NCBI RefSeq assembly: GCF_004331155.1
Contig: NZ_SJNZ01000017.1
Location: 1 to 64,000 of the forward strand
Direction of reading: 5' to 3'
Source: Acinetobacter terrestris
GTDB taxonomy: Bacteria; Pseudomonadota; Gammaproteobacteria; Pseudomonadales; Moraxellaceae
DNA length: 64,000 nucleotides
The first letter of the stretch is position 1. The number at the start of each line of letters is the position of its first letter. The notes below the pieces were generated by a model, which had not been told where the DNA came from, made no database searches, and saw only the letters and a program-made list of their open reading frames with translations. The translations under genes and the position numbers were made by a program. Shown piece by piece: positions 1 to 9,325 of this stretch.

Positions 1-129
1 CTGTCCAACATGGTGTACTTTAGCAAGTTGCTCAAAATCCTGTCGCACGACGGGTTTAATAAGCTGATGAAATACGGTATTCTGATGTGACAAAACCTGA
101 ATCCTGGTCGTTAAAGTGTTTGTTTGCAC
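1..129 (-). CDS. Unidentified protein, N-terminal part only
   Basis: An open frame of 43 codons runs from a GTG at 129 off the left edge on the minus strand. It begins VQTNTLTTRIQVLSHQNTVF and is immediately preceded in frame by TGA, so GTG is the first possible start. The ribosome binding site is poor. It lies downstream of, and in the same direction as, the MFS transporter gene that ends at 250. I do not recognise the family from this fragment. Confidence 0.45.
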   Translation of the reverse strand, partial: MQTNTLTTRIQVLSHQNTVFHQLIKPVVRQDFEQLAKVHHVGQ

Positions 130-249
130 TCATATTTTAACGATTTGGACTCAGGTTTTTTATTTAAATCAAACTATGGGACAGCAGTGACCTACAGATT
201 CCCTTTTTTAAATATATTTTTAAAGATTATATTTTTTCAGATCAGGATT

Positions 250-1455
250 TTACTTATGCGCAGATTTATACCGCGATAGTGCAGTCACAGCCACTGCCGA
301 AATGACGACAGCAGGCAAACTCGCCATTAAAATACCGGTGGTTCCCAACCCTAATGCCAAGATTTTCCCTGTAAGTAATGGTCCAGTCATGGCACCCAAA
401 CGACCCAAAGAAATTGCACTACCCACACCAGTCACCTTACCCGTACCCGAATAGAAGATTGGCGAAATACCGTAAAGAATCGATTGACCACCTGTGGAGA
501 ATATCCCGCCCATCACACCGGCTAAAACCAACATTGGAATAGAAGTTGTGGTGAACAACAGACTCAAGGCAACAAATAAACCACTATAGATAATCACAGC
601 CATCTGCCAGAGTTTTAAGCGATCAAGCAAGTAACCCAAAGCTAAAGTCCCAGTCACCGCGCCCACTTGGAATACCAGCATCACCATGAATGCTTGTTGT
701 TTTTGCAGACCTTGTTCCATCAACAAGTTTGGCAACCAGCTAATCAAAATATAATTGATCATTAAGGTAAAGAAGAAACCCACCCAAAGTGGCAAGGTAT
801 TTTTATATTGCTGGTTTTTAAACAATACTTGTGCCATGCCTGGTACAACTTCTGTCGACACTTGCGCGACAGCGACAGGTTTAGGCTTATCTTTAAGAAT
901 AAACGCCATAAACGGAATAAGCGCTAACGGCGTTAAACCTCCTATCAGGAACAAGGTTTGCCATTGGATTTCAGGTAATAAAATCGCAAGACCGGCAACA
1001 AAAATTGCGCCAACGGGCAAACCGCAATACATTAGGCTATTTAACTTGCCGCGATTGGCTTCCGTCGCTTCATCACCTACCACTGAAATCATGGTCGGCA
1101 TGGCTGCACCTAGGCCCAGTCCGGTAAAGAAACGTGCGGCATATAAAACTTCGACGCTTGGCGCAATTGCGGTCAGCGACATGAAAACACCAAAAATACC
1201 AATAGATAACATCAGGACTTTCTTTTGTCCCAAATAGTCAGCAATACGCCCACCAAAGAATGCTCCAAACAGCATTCCAAATACGCCTAAACTGAAGACA
1301 TACCCCATCTGAACCTGATCTAAACCGAATGTCGCGGCAATTCCTTTCGCTGCTATACCCGGTGCTTGAAGATCGAAGCCTTCAAAAAATGCGACCCAAA
1401 AACACAAAAATATCGTTAAGATTTTTTGTAGTTTCCCTGTGTGTGTTTGTGCCAT
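250..1455 (-). CDS. MFS transporter, aromatic acid:H+ symporter type (MhpT-like)
   Basis: This 401-residue inner-membrane protein has about twelve hydrophobic segments and is a typical major facilitator length. The N-terminal segment carries FEGFDLQAPG, the position of the DGYD-type motif of the aromatic acid/H+ symporter family. It is followed by GGRIADYLGQKK, the loop 2-3 signature of MFS proteins. Similarity by eye is greatest to 3-hydroxyphenylpropionate and benzoate-type carriers, so an aromatic acid substrate is inferred, not shown. No catabolic genes flank it, and no regulator is adjacent. The ATG at 1455 is preceded by GGAGATCAATC on the minus strand, an acceptable ribosome binding site. 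Confidence 0.82.
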   Translation of the reverse strand: MAQTHTGKLQKILTIFLCFWVAFFEGFDLQAPGIAAKGIAATFGLDQVQMGYVFSLGVFGMLFGAFFGGRIADYLGQKKVLMLSIGIFGVFMSLTAIAPSVEVLYAARFFTGLGLGAAMPTMISVVGDEATEANRGKLNSLMYCGLPVGAIFVAGLAILLPEIQWQTLFLIGGLTPLALIPFMAFILKDKPKPVAVAQVSTEVVPGMAQVLFKNQQYKNTLPLWVGFFFTLMINYILISWLPNLLMEQGLQKQQAFMVMLVFQVGAVTGTLALGYLLDRLKLWQMAVIIYSGLFVALSLLFTTTSIPMLVLAGVMGGIFSTGGQSILYGISPIFYSGTGKVTGVGSAISLGRLGAMTGPLLTGKILALGLGTTGILMASLPAVVISAVAVTALSRYKSAHK

Positions 1456-1769
1456 GATTGATCTCCATCAATAGTATACAAATCGTTTTTACAATGACGA
1501 TTCATCTCACTATTCTCTGTGCAATCGTTCGATAGAAATACCACGACAATAGTCGGATTTGATGGCTCAAAAAGAATAAAAGTCCATTAAATTAGACTTA
1601 AAAGATTAAACAAATAGACTTTTCAAATCTTAATTTTAATTAATAATCATTATTTTCAAAGACTTATATTTACGGTAGTTATTTATGATGAAGCCATACT
1701 CAAAATTGATTCATAAAAATTAGGCAATAAAAAAACCCGCATGATGCGGGTTTTTTTCACTTTAAAACC
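1456..1769. other. Intergenic region between the MFS gene and mnmG
   Basis: This 314-base spacer holds the upstream region of the MFS gene (minus strand) and the mnmG terminator at 1729-1757. Between them is AT-rich sequence in which I see no gene. No clear operator can be named. Confidence 0.5.
1729..1757 (-). terminator. Intrinsic terminator of mnmG
   Basis: A GC-rich hairpin (AACCCGCAT pairing with ATGCGGGTT) has runs of T on both sides. It lies 13 bases after the mnmG stop, so it terminates mnmG on the minus strand. It could also work in the other direction. Confidence 0.85.
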
Positions 1770-3653
1770 TTACGCTGATTTTTTAGCTTGTGCTGCATTC
1801 TTACGAATCGTAATCATCACCAATTGAACTGCCGCAGGTGTCACACCCGGAATACGGCTGGCTTGCGCCAAAGTTTCAGGACGGATGTCTTTTAGTTTCA
1901 ATGTGATTTCACGAGACAAACCAGAAACGATGTCATAGTCGAAGTCGCTTGGAATACGTGTTTCTTCCAGACGCTTCATTTGTGCAACATCTTCGTGCTG
2001 ACGGCTAATATAACCCGCATATTTCACCGCAATTTCAATTTGCTCGCCCACAAATGGCGTTACTTCAGAATTGGTTAATTCCGCAATTTGAGCAAAACTG
2101 ATATTTGGACGTTTCAGTAAATCAATCGCGCTACATTCTTTACTTAAATCTGCACCTGTCAACTCAACGAATTTTTTACCCATTGGATTGTTTGGTGCAG
2201 CCCATAAATGCTGTAGACGACCTGTTTCTTTCTCAACCGCTTCCATTTTCTCGCAGTAAGCTGCCCAACGCGTATCATCAACCAAGCCCATTTCACGGCC
2301 GATTGCAGTTAAACGTTGATCGGCATTGTCTTCACGCAGCATCAAACGATATTCGGCACGTGAAGTAAACATACGATACGGTTCTTTTGTACCCAGTGTA
2401 ATCAAATCATCAACCAACACGCCCATATACGCTTCATCACGTTTTGGTGTCCATTGTTCTTGATCCCAGGCACGGCGTGCAGCATTTAAGCCTGCAAGCA
2501 AACCTTGCGCACCCGCTTCTTCATAACCAGTCGTGCCGTTAATTTGGCCGGCAAAGTACAGATTATTGATCGCTTTGGTTTCAAGCGAGAATTTCAACGC
2601 TTGTGGATTGAAATAATCATATTCAATGGCATAACCCGGACGCAAGATGTGTGCGTTTTCCATACCCCGGATTGAACGTACCAATTCAAACTGCACGTCA
2701 AATGGTAAAGAAGTTGAAATACCATTTGGATAAAGCTCATGCGTATCCAGACCTTCTGGCTCCAGGAATACCTGGTGAGAATTTTTATCGGCAAATTTAT
2801 GAATTTTATCTTCAATCGATGGGCAGTAACGCGGCCCCACACCTTCAATTTTACCTGTATACATCGGTGAACGATCGAGTCCGCCACGAATGATTTCATG
2901 GGTACGTTCATTGGTATGCGTGATATAACAGTTCACCTGTTCCGGGTGCATAGATGCATCGCCCATGAATGACATGGTCGGAGACGGGAAATCACCTGGC
3001 TGTGGCGTCATTACCGAGAAATCCACTGAACGTGCATCAATACGTGGCGGTGTACCTGTTTTTAAGCGACCGACTGGTAAATTCAATTCACGTAAACGTG
3101 CAGCCAATGAAATTGATGGCGGATCACCCGCACGACCACCGCTAGATTTCTCAAGTCCGACATGGATGACACCACCCAGGAATGTACCTGTGGTCAATAC
3201 AACAGTTTTCGCATCGAAGCGAATCCCCATTTGAGTCACTACACCTTTAACAGTATCGCCTTCAACAATCAGGTCATCAGCGGCTTGCTGGAAAATATCC
3301 AAGTTTGCTTGGTTTTCTAATGTTTCACGAATCGCAGCTTTATAGCGAATACGGTCAGCCTGCGCACGTGTTGCACGTACTGCTGCACCTTTACGTGAAT
3401 TTAAAATACGGAATTGAATACCACCTTTATCGGCAGCAAGTGCCATTGCACCGCCTAAAGCATCAATTTCACGAACTAAATGTGATTTACCAATACCACC
3501 GATGGCAGGATTACAGCTCATCTGCCCTAAAGTCTCAATGTTATGAGTTAAGAGCAAAGTCTGGCGACCCATACGCGCTGCAGCAAGTGCTGCTTCGGTA
3601 CCTGCGTGACCGCCACCGATAACAATGACATCGTAAACTTTAGGATAATGCAT
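1770..3653 (-). CDS. mnmG: tRNA uridine-5-carboxymethylaminomethyl modification enzyme MnmG (GidA)
   Basis: MnmG works with MnmE (elsewhere) to add the carboxymethylaminomethyl group to U34 of certain tRNAs, using FAD, NADH and methylene-tetrahydrofolate. The 627 residues match the family length. The FAD-binding motif [19 protein letters not shown] lies at about residues 11-29. The family motif [10 protein letters not shown] follows near residue 47, with GTFLGG near 156. The C-terminal helical domain that contacts MnmE and tRNA is present ([10 protein letters not shown]). The gene stands alone with its own terminator. The start ATG at 3653 is the usual MnmG N-terminus ([15 protein letters not shown]). 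Confidence 0.97.
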   Translation of the reverse strand: MHYPKVYDVIVIGGGHAGTEAALAAARMGRQTLLLTHNIETLGQMSCNPAIGGIGKSHLVREIDALGGAMALAADKGGIQFRILNSRKGAAVRATRAQADRIRYKAAIRETLENQANLDIFQQAADDLIVEGDTVKGVVTQMGIRFDAKTVVLTTGTFLGGVIHVGLEKSSGGRAGDPPSISLAARLRELNLPVGRLKTGTPPRIDARSVDFSVMTPQPGDFPSPTMSFMGDASMHPEQVNCYITHTNERTHEIIRGGLDRSPMYTGKIEGVGPRYCPSIEDKIHKFADKNSHQVFLEPEGLDTHELYPNGISTSLPFDVQFELVRSIRGMENAHILRPGYAIEYDYFNPQALKFSLETKAINNLYFAGQINGTTGYEEAGAQGLLAGLNAARRAWDQEQWTPKRDEAYMGVLVDDLITLGTKEPYRMFTSRAEYRLMLREDNADQRLTAIGREMGLVDDTRWAAYCEKMEAVEKETGRLQHLWAAPNNPMGKKFVELTGADLSKECSAIDLLKRPNISFAQIAELTNSEVTPFVGEQIEIAVKYAGYISRQHEDVAQMKRLEETRIPSDFDYDIVSGLSREITLKLKDIRPETLAQASRIPGVTPAAVQLVMITIRKNAAQAKKSA

Positions 3654-3909
3654 AATGGTTTGAGAGATAAAAAAGAATGACGCAGTATTATATCAAAACT
3701 GAGAAAGATAAGTGGATAAAATCAGCTGTTTTTGAGAATCAGTCCAGGATTGTTTACTCACTCACAAAAACATTGAAATGTAATCACGCTTTGCAGAGTT
3801 ACTATAGAAATAAAACATTTAGTTTGAAAAGTTTACCTGATTGGTATTGTTTTATTGCGGCTATTTTTTAAGCTATAAGCTGGATACATTACGAACAAAG
3901 GTATAAAAG

Positions 3910-4434
3910 ATGAATAAGAATTTCCTGCTCTCATCCATTCTATGTGGTGTATGTCTAGCACCATTTGCAGCCTCAGCAAATGATAAAGTCGAAAAAGTAT
4001 ATGATGCTCAAAGATACCAAAAGGTCTGTAAAGGCAAAACTCAAGGCGCTCAAGTCAGCTTTGCTTACCGAGGTATTATCTGGAATGGTACGTGTGAACC
4101 TCAATTCTTCCCTTCCTCCAAAAATGCGTCCATCACTGGAGATGAAGCAGAGTTAAGCACAGCTTGCAGTGGAGATACCAGTGCAACTACAGCATCCATC
4201 AATGGTACTGAAGTTAAAGGTAAATGTGCTTTAGGTTTTATGCCACCTCGACCTAGCTCTCAATCTTCAATGCAATCTCAGCCATCGATGCAGTCTCCGT
4301 CAATGCAATCCCAGCCAGCGATGCAGTCTCCGTCTATGCAATCACAGCCATCGATGCAGTCTCCATCAATGCAATCTCAGCCACCAATGCAGTCCCCAGC
4401 TGAAATGCAAACTCAACCACAAATGCAACCTTAA
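3910..4434 (+). CDS. Secreted Cys-containing protein with Met/Gln/Ser/Pro repeat tail
   Basis: This 174-residue protein starts with a clear Sec signal peptide (MNKNFLLSSILCGVCLAPFAASA, cleavage after residue 23). The mature part of about 85 residues holds four cysteines (KVCKG, GTCEP, TACSG, GKCAL), probably two disulphides in the periplasm. From about residue 115 the chain becomes a low-complexity tail built from an 11-residue unit, MQSQPSMQSPS, repeated four times. I do not recognise the family. It stands alone between mnmG and the symporter genes, with its own terminator at 4490-4520. The function is unknown. Confidence 0.75.
   Translation: MNKNFLLSSILCGVCLAPFAASANDKVEKVYDAQRYQKVCKGKTQGAQVSFAYRGIIWNGTCEPQFFPSSKNASITGDEAELSTACSGDTSATTASINGTEVKGKCALGFMPPRPSSQSSMQSQPSMQSPSMQSQPAMQSPSMQSQPSMQSPSMQSQPPMQSPAEMQTQPQMQP
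4270..4401 (+). repeat. Four tandem 33-bp repeats inside the secreted protein gene
   Basis: Four in-frame 33-base units each begin with ATGCAATC and code for MQSQPxMQSPx. They differ at only a few, mainly third-position or Ser/Ala/Pro-changing, bases. A length that is a multiple of three means copy number can change without a frameshift. Confidence 0.85.
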
Positions 4435-4489
4435 ACTGGAACTTGATCTCAACAATGCATATAAAACACTAATTTTATTCAAATTTTCA

Positions 4490-4520
4490 ACGGGTAAAAG
4501 GATTACTTTTACCCGTTTTT
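4490..4520 (+). terminator. Intrinsic terminator
   Basis: A perfect 11-bp stem (ACGGGTAAAAG with CTTTTACCCGT) and a GATTA loop are followed by TTTTTAT. It lies 56 bases after the secreted protein gene. Confidence 0.85.
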
Positions 4521-4591
4521 ATATTGCTTATTTAAACAACTGGTTTAAACTCAAAACATATTAAGGATAAAAAATATAAAAAGGATATTCC

Positions 4592-5482
4592 ATGGATTCG
4601 GGGCTATTTACTTTTTTTTTACCCATCGCGCTTGCCATCATGATGACAGGCTTAGGGCTAGAACTTACCATTAAAGATTTTCTGCGAGTACAACGCCACC
4701 CTAAAGTTATTTTTTTAGCCTTGTTTACCCAATTGATCGTTCTGGTTTTTATCGCATTTTTAATCTGTACCTTATTAAAACTCCCTCCACTGTTAGCTGT
4801 AGGCCTGATGCTGCTTGCTGCTTCACCCGGTGGGCCAACTGCAAATTTAATCAGCTATATCTTCAAAGGTGATGTGGCACTCAATCTCACGCTCACCGCG
4901 ATAAACTCTCTGATTTGTACTTTCACCTTACCTTTTATCGTTAATCTGTCGATTCATTATTTTCTAGGCGATCATCCAAAAATTGGTATGCCGACTGAAA
5001 AAATCACCCAAGTATTTTTAATTGTTTTCATACCAGTTTGTTTGGGCGTGTTTATTCGTTCAATCGCACCTAACATCGCATTGAGACTAAATAGACCCAT
5101 GCGATTATTCTCCGTACTGTTTTTATTCCTGATTTTCTTTTATGCCTTATATAGAGAATGTTTTAACATTGTTGAATATTTTGCTGATATTGGGCCTGCA
5201 ACTGCACTTTTTTGTTTTATCAGTTTATCGGTTGGTTACCTGATTCCGCATCTGGCTGGGGTTTCTGACAAACAGGCACGTGCATGTACTTTTGAAATAG
5301 GCATCCACAACACCTCAGTTGCAATGACGATTGCACTGTCCGTGTTATCCAGTACCACGATTGCGCTACCTGCAGGCATTTATTCTATTTTCATGTATGT
5401 TTTTGCTTTTATATTTGGCTTTATTTTAACAAGACAGCCCCTTCCAATTAAAGATGCAAATTCAAAAGCATTCAGTGATTAA
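4592..5482 (+). CDS. Bile acid:sodium symporter family (BASS) transporter, copy 1
   Basis: This 296-residue inner-membrane protein has about nine or ten hydrophobic segments. It carries the BASS motifs LLAASPGGPTANLISYI (about residues 78-94) and ACTFEIGIHNTSVAMTIAL (about 233-251), the latter being the conserved E-x-G-x-x-N region that binds sodium in this family. The natural substrate of bacterial members is often pantoate, pyruvate or another organic anion and cannot be read from sequence. A second, clearly related copy follows at 5770. The start at 4592 has AAGGA about 8 bases upstream. Confidence 0.85.
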   Translation: MDSGLFTFFLPIALAIMMTGLGLELTIKDFLRVQRHPKVIFLALFTQLIVLVFIAFLICTLLKLPPLLAVGLMLLAASPGGPTANLISYIFKGDVALNLTLTAINSLICTFTLPFIVNLSIHYFLGDHPKIGMPTEKITQVFLIVFIPVCLGVFIRSIAPNIALRLNRPMRLFSVLFLFLIFFYALYRECFNIVEYFADIGPATALFCFISLSVGYLIPHLAGVSDKQARACTFEIGIHNTSVAMTIALSVLSSTTIALPAGIYSIFMYVFAFIFGFILTRQPLPIKDANSKAFSD

Positions 5483-5769
5483 TAAACCTCTGATTCATAG
5501 ATACAATAGGCAATCTTAAATGATAGATCTGTAAGATGAATCAGGTCTAAGTAAAATATAAGTACAAATAGTAATTATGCCGCTTTATGCCTTAATTCCA
5601 CTCAGCAAGATTAAAGCAATTCAGCTAATTAAAGTTGTACTGATCAACGGTCAGTTCTCGCTATTCCCTATCTCTGATTTATCGGCTATATATTCAATTT
5701 ACAAAAAATTAGTACAAGACAACTTCGCCCAAATCAAAACAAAACCTAACCCAAAAAAGGAGATTTCGA

Positions 5770-6645
5770 ATGGATTCAGAAATCATCACCATTTTATTAC
5801 CTTTAGCACTTGCCATCATTATGATCGGTTTAGGGCTGGAGCTTACTCTCAAAGACTTTACCCGCGTAGCACAGCAACCCAAGGTGGTTTTCATTGCCCT
5901 GTTTTGTCAGTTGGTGGTTTTAGTCAGCATTGCCTTTATCATTTGCAAAGTCTTGGCGCTTCCGCCTCTGCTTGCTGTGGGCTTAATGCTACTAGCAGCC
6001 TCACCCGGAGGAAGCACAGCCAACTTATTTAGCTATCTTTTTAAAGGGGACATTGCGCTAAACATCACTTTGACCGCGATCAATTCAGTCATGGCGGCGT
6101 TTACCTTGCCTTTTATAGTCAACTTTTCCATTCAGTACTTTATGAATGATGGGCAACAAATTAGCTTGCAGTTCGGCAAAATATTGCAAGTCTTTGCTAT
6201 TATCATTATTCCTGTAGGTATTGGTATGCTGATTCGACGCTATGCGCCACACTTCACTGCCAAACTAAACAAGCCGCTACGTATTTTTGCGGTGAGCTTT
6301 CTGGTGCTGATTATTATTGGTGCAGTTGTAAAAGAACGTCATCAAATTTTGGAATATTTAGCGCAAGTGGGCTTGGCAACTGTTTCATTCTGCCTGTGTA
6401 GTCTAATGATTGGTTATTTTGTACCGCGCTTGCTGGGCATTAATAGTGCTCAAGCACGGGCTTGCGCTTTTGAAATTGGCATTCATAACAGCACCCTTGC
6501 CATGACGATTGCGCTTACGATCATGGCAAGCTCCACCATTGCCATACCCGCTGCGGTGTATTCTATTTTCATGTATGTTTTTGCCGCTGTATTCGGCATG
6601 CTACTTAATAAATTTGCACCACAACCACATGCAGTAGTGAGTTAA
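5770..6645 (+). CDS. Bile acid:sodium symporter family (BASS) transporter, copy 2
   Basis: This 291-residue membrane protein is a paralogue of the gene at 4592 and shares its domain layout. It has LLAASPGGSTANLFSYL near residue 78 and ACAFEIGIHNSTLAMTIAL near 232, with the same sodium-site residues. Both proteins start MDSxxxTxxLPxALAIxMxGLGLEL, so a tandem duplication followed by divergence is the simplest origin. The spacer of 287 bases suggests separate transcription. A ribosome binding site AAAGGAG is placed 8 bases before the ATG. The substrate is not known. Confidence 0.85.
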   Translation: MDSEIITILLPLALAIIMIGLGLELTLKDFTRVAQQPKVVFIALFCQLVVLVSIAFIICKVLALPPLLAVGLMLLAASPGGSTANLFSYLFKGDIALNITLTAINSVMAAFTLPFIVNFSIQYFMNDGQQISLQFGKILQVFAIIIIPVGIGMLIRRYAPHFTAKLNKPLRIFAVSFLVLIIIGAVVKERHQILEYLAQVGLATVSFCLCSLMIGYFVPRLLGINSAQARACAFEIGIHNSTLAMTIALTIMASSTIAIPAAVYSIFMYVFAAVFGMLLNKFAPQPHAVVS

Positions 6646-6659
6646 TTCATAGGGCCTAA

Positions 6660-6690
6660 ATAAAAGGATAGTTGGTATACGTCCTTTTAT
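6660..6690 (+). terminator. Intrinsic terminator after BASS copy 2
   Basis: The arms ATAAAAGGA and TCCTTTTAT form a hairpin followed by TTTTC, directly after the second symporter gene. Confidence 0.65.
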
Positions 6691-6779
6691 TTTCAGGATA
6701 GTTTTTATCAATATATAGTTGTTTAAGCCTGAGTTCCGTTACAATGGCATTTTTAAAAACACAAATTTAGGTTATCTCC

Positions 6780-7685
6780 GTGAAGTGGTTACAAATTCAT
6801 ATTACCGTTGATCAAGCTCAAGTCGATTTTACTGAAACCCTCCTCAGTTCATTAGGCGCCGTTAGCGTAACTTTAGATGATGCTGAAAATCAGGACTTAC
6901 TTGAACCACTTCCAGGTGAAACTCCACTTTGGAATAAAGTCATTGTGACCGGCATCTACGCACAAGAAGAAGGCGAAGAAATTGATGTTGATGCTTTAAC
7001 AACATTTATTACAGCACAAATGCCTGAAGCGCCATTACGCCATGAATTTCTTGAAGACCAGGAATGGGAACGCACCTGGATGGATGCGTATGAACCGATT
7101 CAAATTGGTGAAAAATTCTGGATTGTTCCGGAATGGATGGAAGCACCAGATGCAGATGCTGTAAACATTAAGCTTGATCCAGGCCTGGCCTTCGGTACAG
7201 GTAACCATGCATCAACTTTCCTTTGCCTGCAATGGCTCGGTCAAACCGATGTTAAAGATAAAATTGTGATCGACTATGGTTGCGGTTCAGGCATTTTAGG
7301 CGTTGCTGCACTGTTATTAGGCGCCAAAAAAGTCTATGCCACCGATATTGACCCTCAAGCAGTTCTCGCGACTCAGCAAAATGCTGAATTGAATGGCGTA
7401 CTCGGAAACTTATTTGTGGGTTTGCCTGATGAATTCAATGAAGAGTTTAAAGCGCAAAAGGCCGATGTCTTTGTCGCAAACATTCTTGCCGGCCCACTGA
7501 TGGCACTTGCGCCTGAATTCGCAACTTTGGTCAAATCTGAGGGCGAGTTCGCACTTGCAGGTATATTAGAAGAGCAAGTAGCTGATGTTTCTAGTGTTTA
7601 TTCTGAGTTTTTTGATATACTCCAAGTCGAAAAACGCGAAGAACATTGGTGCCGAATTTCAGGAAAACGCCAAAATATCCATTAA
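6780..7685 (+). CDS. prmA: Ribosomal protein L11 methyltransferase PrmA
   Basis: PrmA trimethylates ribosomal protein L11 with S-adenosylmethionine in the cytoplasm. The 301 residues are standard. The N-terminal L11-binding domain ([11 protein letters not shown]) is followed by the Rossmann methyltransferase fold with motif [16 protein letters not shown] (about 162-176) and the post-I acidic residue in YATDID. The substrate-site motif [15 protein letters not shown] lies near residue 130, and [11 protein letters not shown] corresponds to motif IV. The start codon is GTG at 6780. No in-frame ATG gives a better N-terminus. The zinc-ribbon gene starts 15 bases later and is probably cotranscribed. 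Confidence 0.96.
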   Translation: MKWLQIHITVDQAQVDFTETLLSSLGAVSVTLDDAENQDLLEPLPGETPLWNKVIVTGIYAQEEGEEIDVDALTTFITAQMPEAPLRHEFLEDQEWERTWMDAYEPIQIGEKFWIVPEWMEAPDADAVNIKLDPGLAFGTGNHASTFLCLQWLGQTDVKDKIVIDYGCGSGILGVAALLLGAKKVYATDIDPQAVLATQQNAELNGVLGNLFVGLPDEFNEEFKAQKADVFVANILAGPLMALAPEFATLVKSEGEFALAGILEEQVADVSSVYSEFFDILQVEKREEHWCRISGKRQNIH

Positions 7686-7700
7686 AATTTTGAATAGACT

Positions 7701-8576
7701 ATGAGCGAAAAACAAACCTACTGTCCTAACTGTTTTACCAAGTATAAAGTCTCCGTGGCTCAACTGACAGTTGCTCGAGGCATGGTTTGTTGCGCGAAAT
7801 GTTCGACCAATTTTAATGCGTTAACCCATCTTGTAGTAGAAAAAGAGCAATCTTCTTCTACTCCTTCGACTCCCCCTTCAAATCTTGACAATAAAAATTC
7901 TCAATCCAGCGAGATGACCGCTGAAACCTTTATGGCAGATCAGCAGCCAGAACAACATTTATTAAATATTTTTGATCGTAAAGTAGAAAACTCCAATATT
8001 GATTTAAAAACCTATCTCAATAATTTGAATTATTTTAGTACAGACCCGATTGGTACGTACCCGGCTCTGAACTGGTCTGAGAAATCAGAACAAGAGAAGA
8101 AAGAAAGAAGTGCCTTGAGTTATGTGTTATGGGGCGCTGTGAATTTATGTCTGGTGAGTTTGCTTATTTTTCAGTTTTTTTGGTTTAACCCGAAAATTTT
8201 AAACAATAGCCCGGTCTTTAGTGCTTTATTTAATAGCGCATGTCAGGCATTTAATTGTTCTGTTATGGAGCAAAATTACCATCTTATCTCCACTAATAAA
8301 GTGAAAGTAAAGCAAATTTCTAAGCAAAAAACTCAATTTACCGGTGAGCTGATTAACTATCATTCTAAAAGTTTAGCCCTGCCGATCATCAAGGTAAATC
8401 TAAAAGATAATGGAGAAATTATTTCTACTTATTCTTTCCGGTCTTCTGAATATCTGATTGACAGTCTTACAGGAATACAACGAATTCCACAAAACAGTCC
8501 TTTTAAATTCAAGTTTAGCCTTCCTGTAGAACGTAAAAGCTTTGATACCTACAGTTTGGAAATAATTCGCCCCTGA
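7701..8576 (+). CDS. Zinc-ribbon / DUF3426 membrane protein
   Basis: This 291-residue protein has the MJ0042-type zinc finger at its N-terminus (CPNC at residues 8-11, CAKC at about 32-35). A low-complexity linker follows, then one transmembrane segment near residues 135-157 (ALSYVLWGAVNLCLVSLLIF), then a DUF3426-type C-terminal domain outside the cytoplasm. Such proteins are common between prmA and fis in gammaproteobacteria, and their function is not established. The ATG at 7701 has no strong ribosome binding site, which fits translational coupling with prmA 15 bases upstream. Confidence 0.8.
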   Translation: MSEKQTYCPNCFTKYKVSVAQLTVARGMVCCAKCSTNFNALTHLVVEKEQSSSTPSTPPSNLDNKNSQSSEMTAETFMADQQPEQHLLNIFDRKVENSNIDLKTYLNNLNYFSTDPIGTYPALNWSEKSEQEKKERSALSYVLWGAVNLCLVSLLIFQFFWFNPKILNNSPVFSALFNSACQAFNCSVMEQNYHLISTNKVKVKQISKQKTQFTGELINYHSKSLALPIIKVNLKDNGEIISTYSFRSSEYLIDSLTGIQRIPQNSPFKFKFSLPVERKSFDTYSLEIIRP

Positions 8577-8961
8577 TATTGAAAAAAACTATTAAAAAAC
8601 ACAAAAAAAAGTAAAAAAAGTGCAGTTTTCTTGCTCACTTTTTCTTAGACAATGCTATCATACGCGCCACGAAAGCTTTGTGCTGCAAACTCCTCACTAT
8701 TTTCACAACAATTATAGTTTAGCTTATATGCGCTTTATCCTGATAATGCGTATTGAGTAGATTTTTTTGTTTTGATTTTGGTCTGTAACAAATATTAATC
8801 TATTGTTACGCTTAATTTTCGATCAAAAACGTCGAGTTGTGGCAAGCTAAATGTACAAGTTTTAGAACTTCCGTTTTAGGACCTAAAACGGAATTTAAAT
8901 TTTAGACCACTTTTATATATCCCTTTACCCAAGTGATATTTGATTTTTCGGATTAATTCGC
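8577..8961. other. Long leader region upstream of fis
   Basis: This 385-base stretch has no convincing gene. It holds an extended -10-like element (TGCTATCAT at 8653-8661) and a perfect palindrome at 8869-8893. A transcript starting near 8668 would give fis a leader of nearly 300 bases, or a small RNA ending at the palindrome. Both are inference. Confidence 0.4.
8869..8893. repeat. Perfect 12+1+12 palindrome before fis
   Basis: The arms TTCCGTTTTAGG and CCTAAAACGGAA flank a single A. In RNA this would be a 10-11 bp hairpin followed by TTTAAATTTT, weakly terminator-like. In DNA it could be an operator. It lies 69 bases before the fis start. Confidence 0.7.
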
Positions 8962-9231
8962 ATGAATAGCAAATCTCCTATTTTTACTGCACAATCTGAT
9001 GTCGCTCTTCGTATTCACGTAGATCGCGCAGTTCGCCATTATTTTGCACAATTGCAAGGCGAGCAACCTTCTCAGGTATATGACATGGTGCTGGCAGAAA
9101 TGGAGAAACCTCTTCTATCTGTAGTTCTAGAATATACGCGTGGGAATCAGACACGCGCTGCCGAGATTCTCGGACTCAACCGTGGTACTTTACGTAAAAA
9201 GTTGAAAGCTCACGGTTTAATGAGTGAATAA
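8962..9231 (+). CDS. fis: Fis-family nucleoid-associated DNA-binding protein
   Basis: This 89-residue protein ends in the Fis helix-turn-helix ([29 protein letters not shown]-type region, about residues 55-85; here [20 protein letters not shown]). The N-terminal beta-hairpin arm region is shorter than in the 98-residue E. coli Fis. Fis bends DNA and controls rRNA, tRNA and recombination functions. The position downstream of prmA matches the gammaproteobacterial neighbourhood, but dusB is replaced by the zinc-ribbon gene. A terminator follows directly. Confidence 0.92.
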   Translation: MNSKSPIFTAQSDVALRIHVDRAVRHYFAQLQGEQPSQVYDMVLAEMEKPLLSVVLEYTRGNQTRAAEILGLNRGTLRKKLKAHGLMSE

Positions 9232-9237
9232 ATGATA

Positions 9238-9268
9238 AAATGCTCACGGTTACCGTGGGCATTTTTTT
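9238..9268 (+). terminator. Intrinsic terminator of fis
   Basis: A hairpin with arms AAATGCTCACGG and CCGTGGGCATTT is followed by a run of eight T, seven bases after the fis stop. Confidence 0.9.
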
Positions 9269-9325
9269 TATCTTATATTTTGCCTGCTGTTTTAATCTAG
9301 ACCTTTAATATTGTTGACGAAAATC

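Noticed and set aside
755-1237. 160-codon plus-strand open frame
   Set aside because: It lies antisense inside the MFS gene and has no recognisable motif; it is a shadow of that gene's codon pattern.
3677-3871. 64-codon frame upstream of the secreted protein
   Set aside because: No ribosome binding site or motif; AT-rich spacer sequence.
5577-6032. 151-codon plus-strand frame before and into BASS copy 2
   Set aside because: It overlaps the real transporter in another frame and has no protein-like features.
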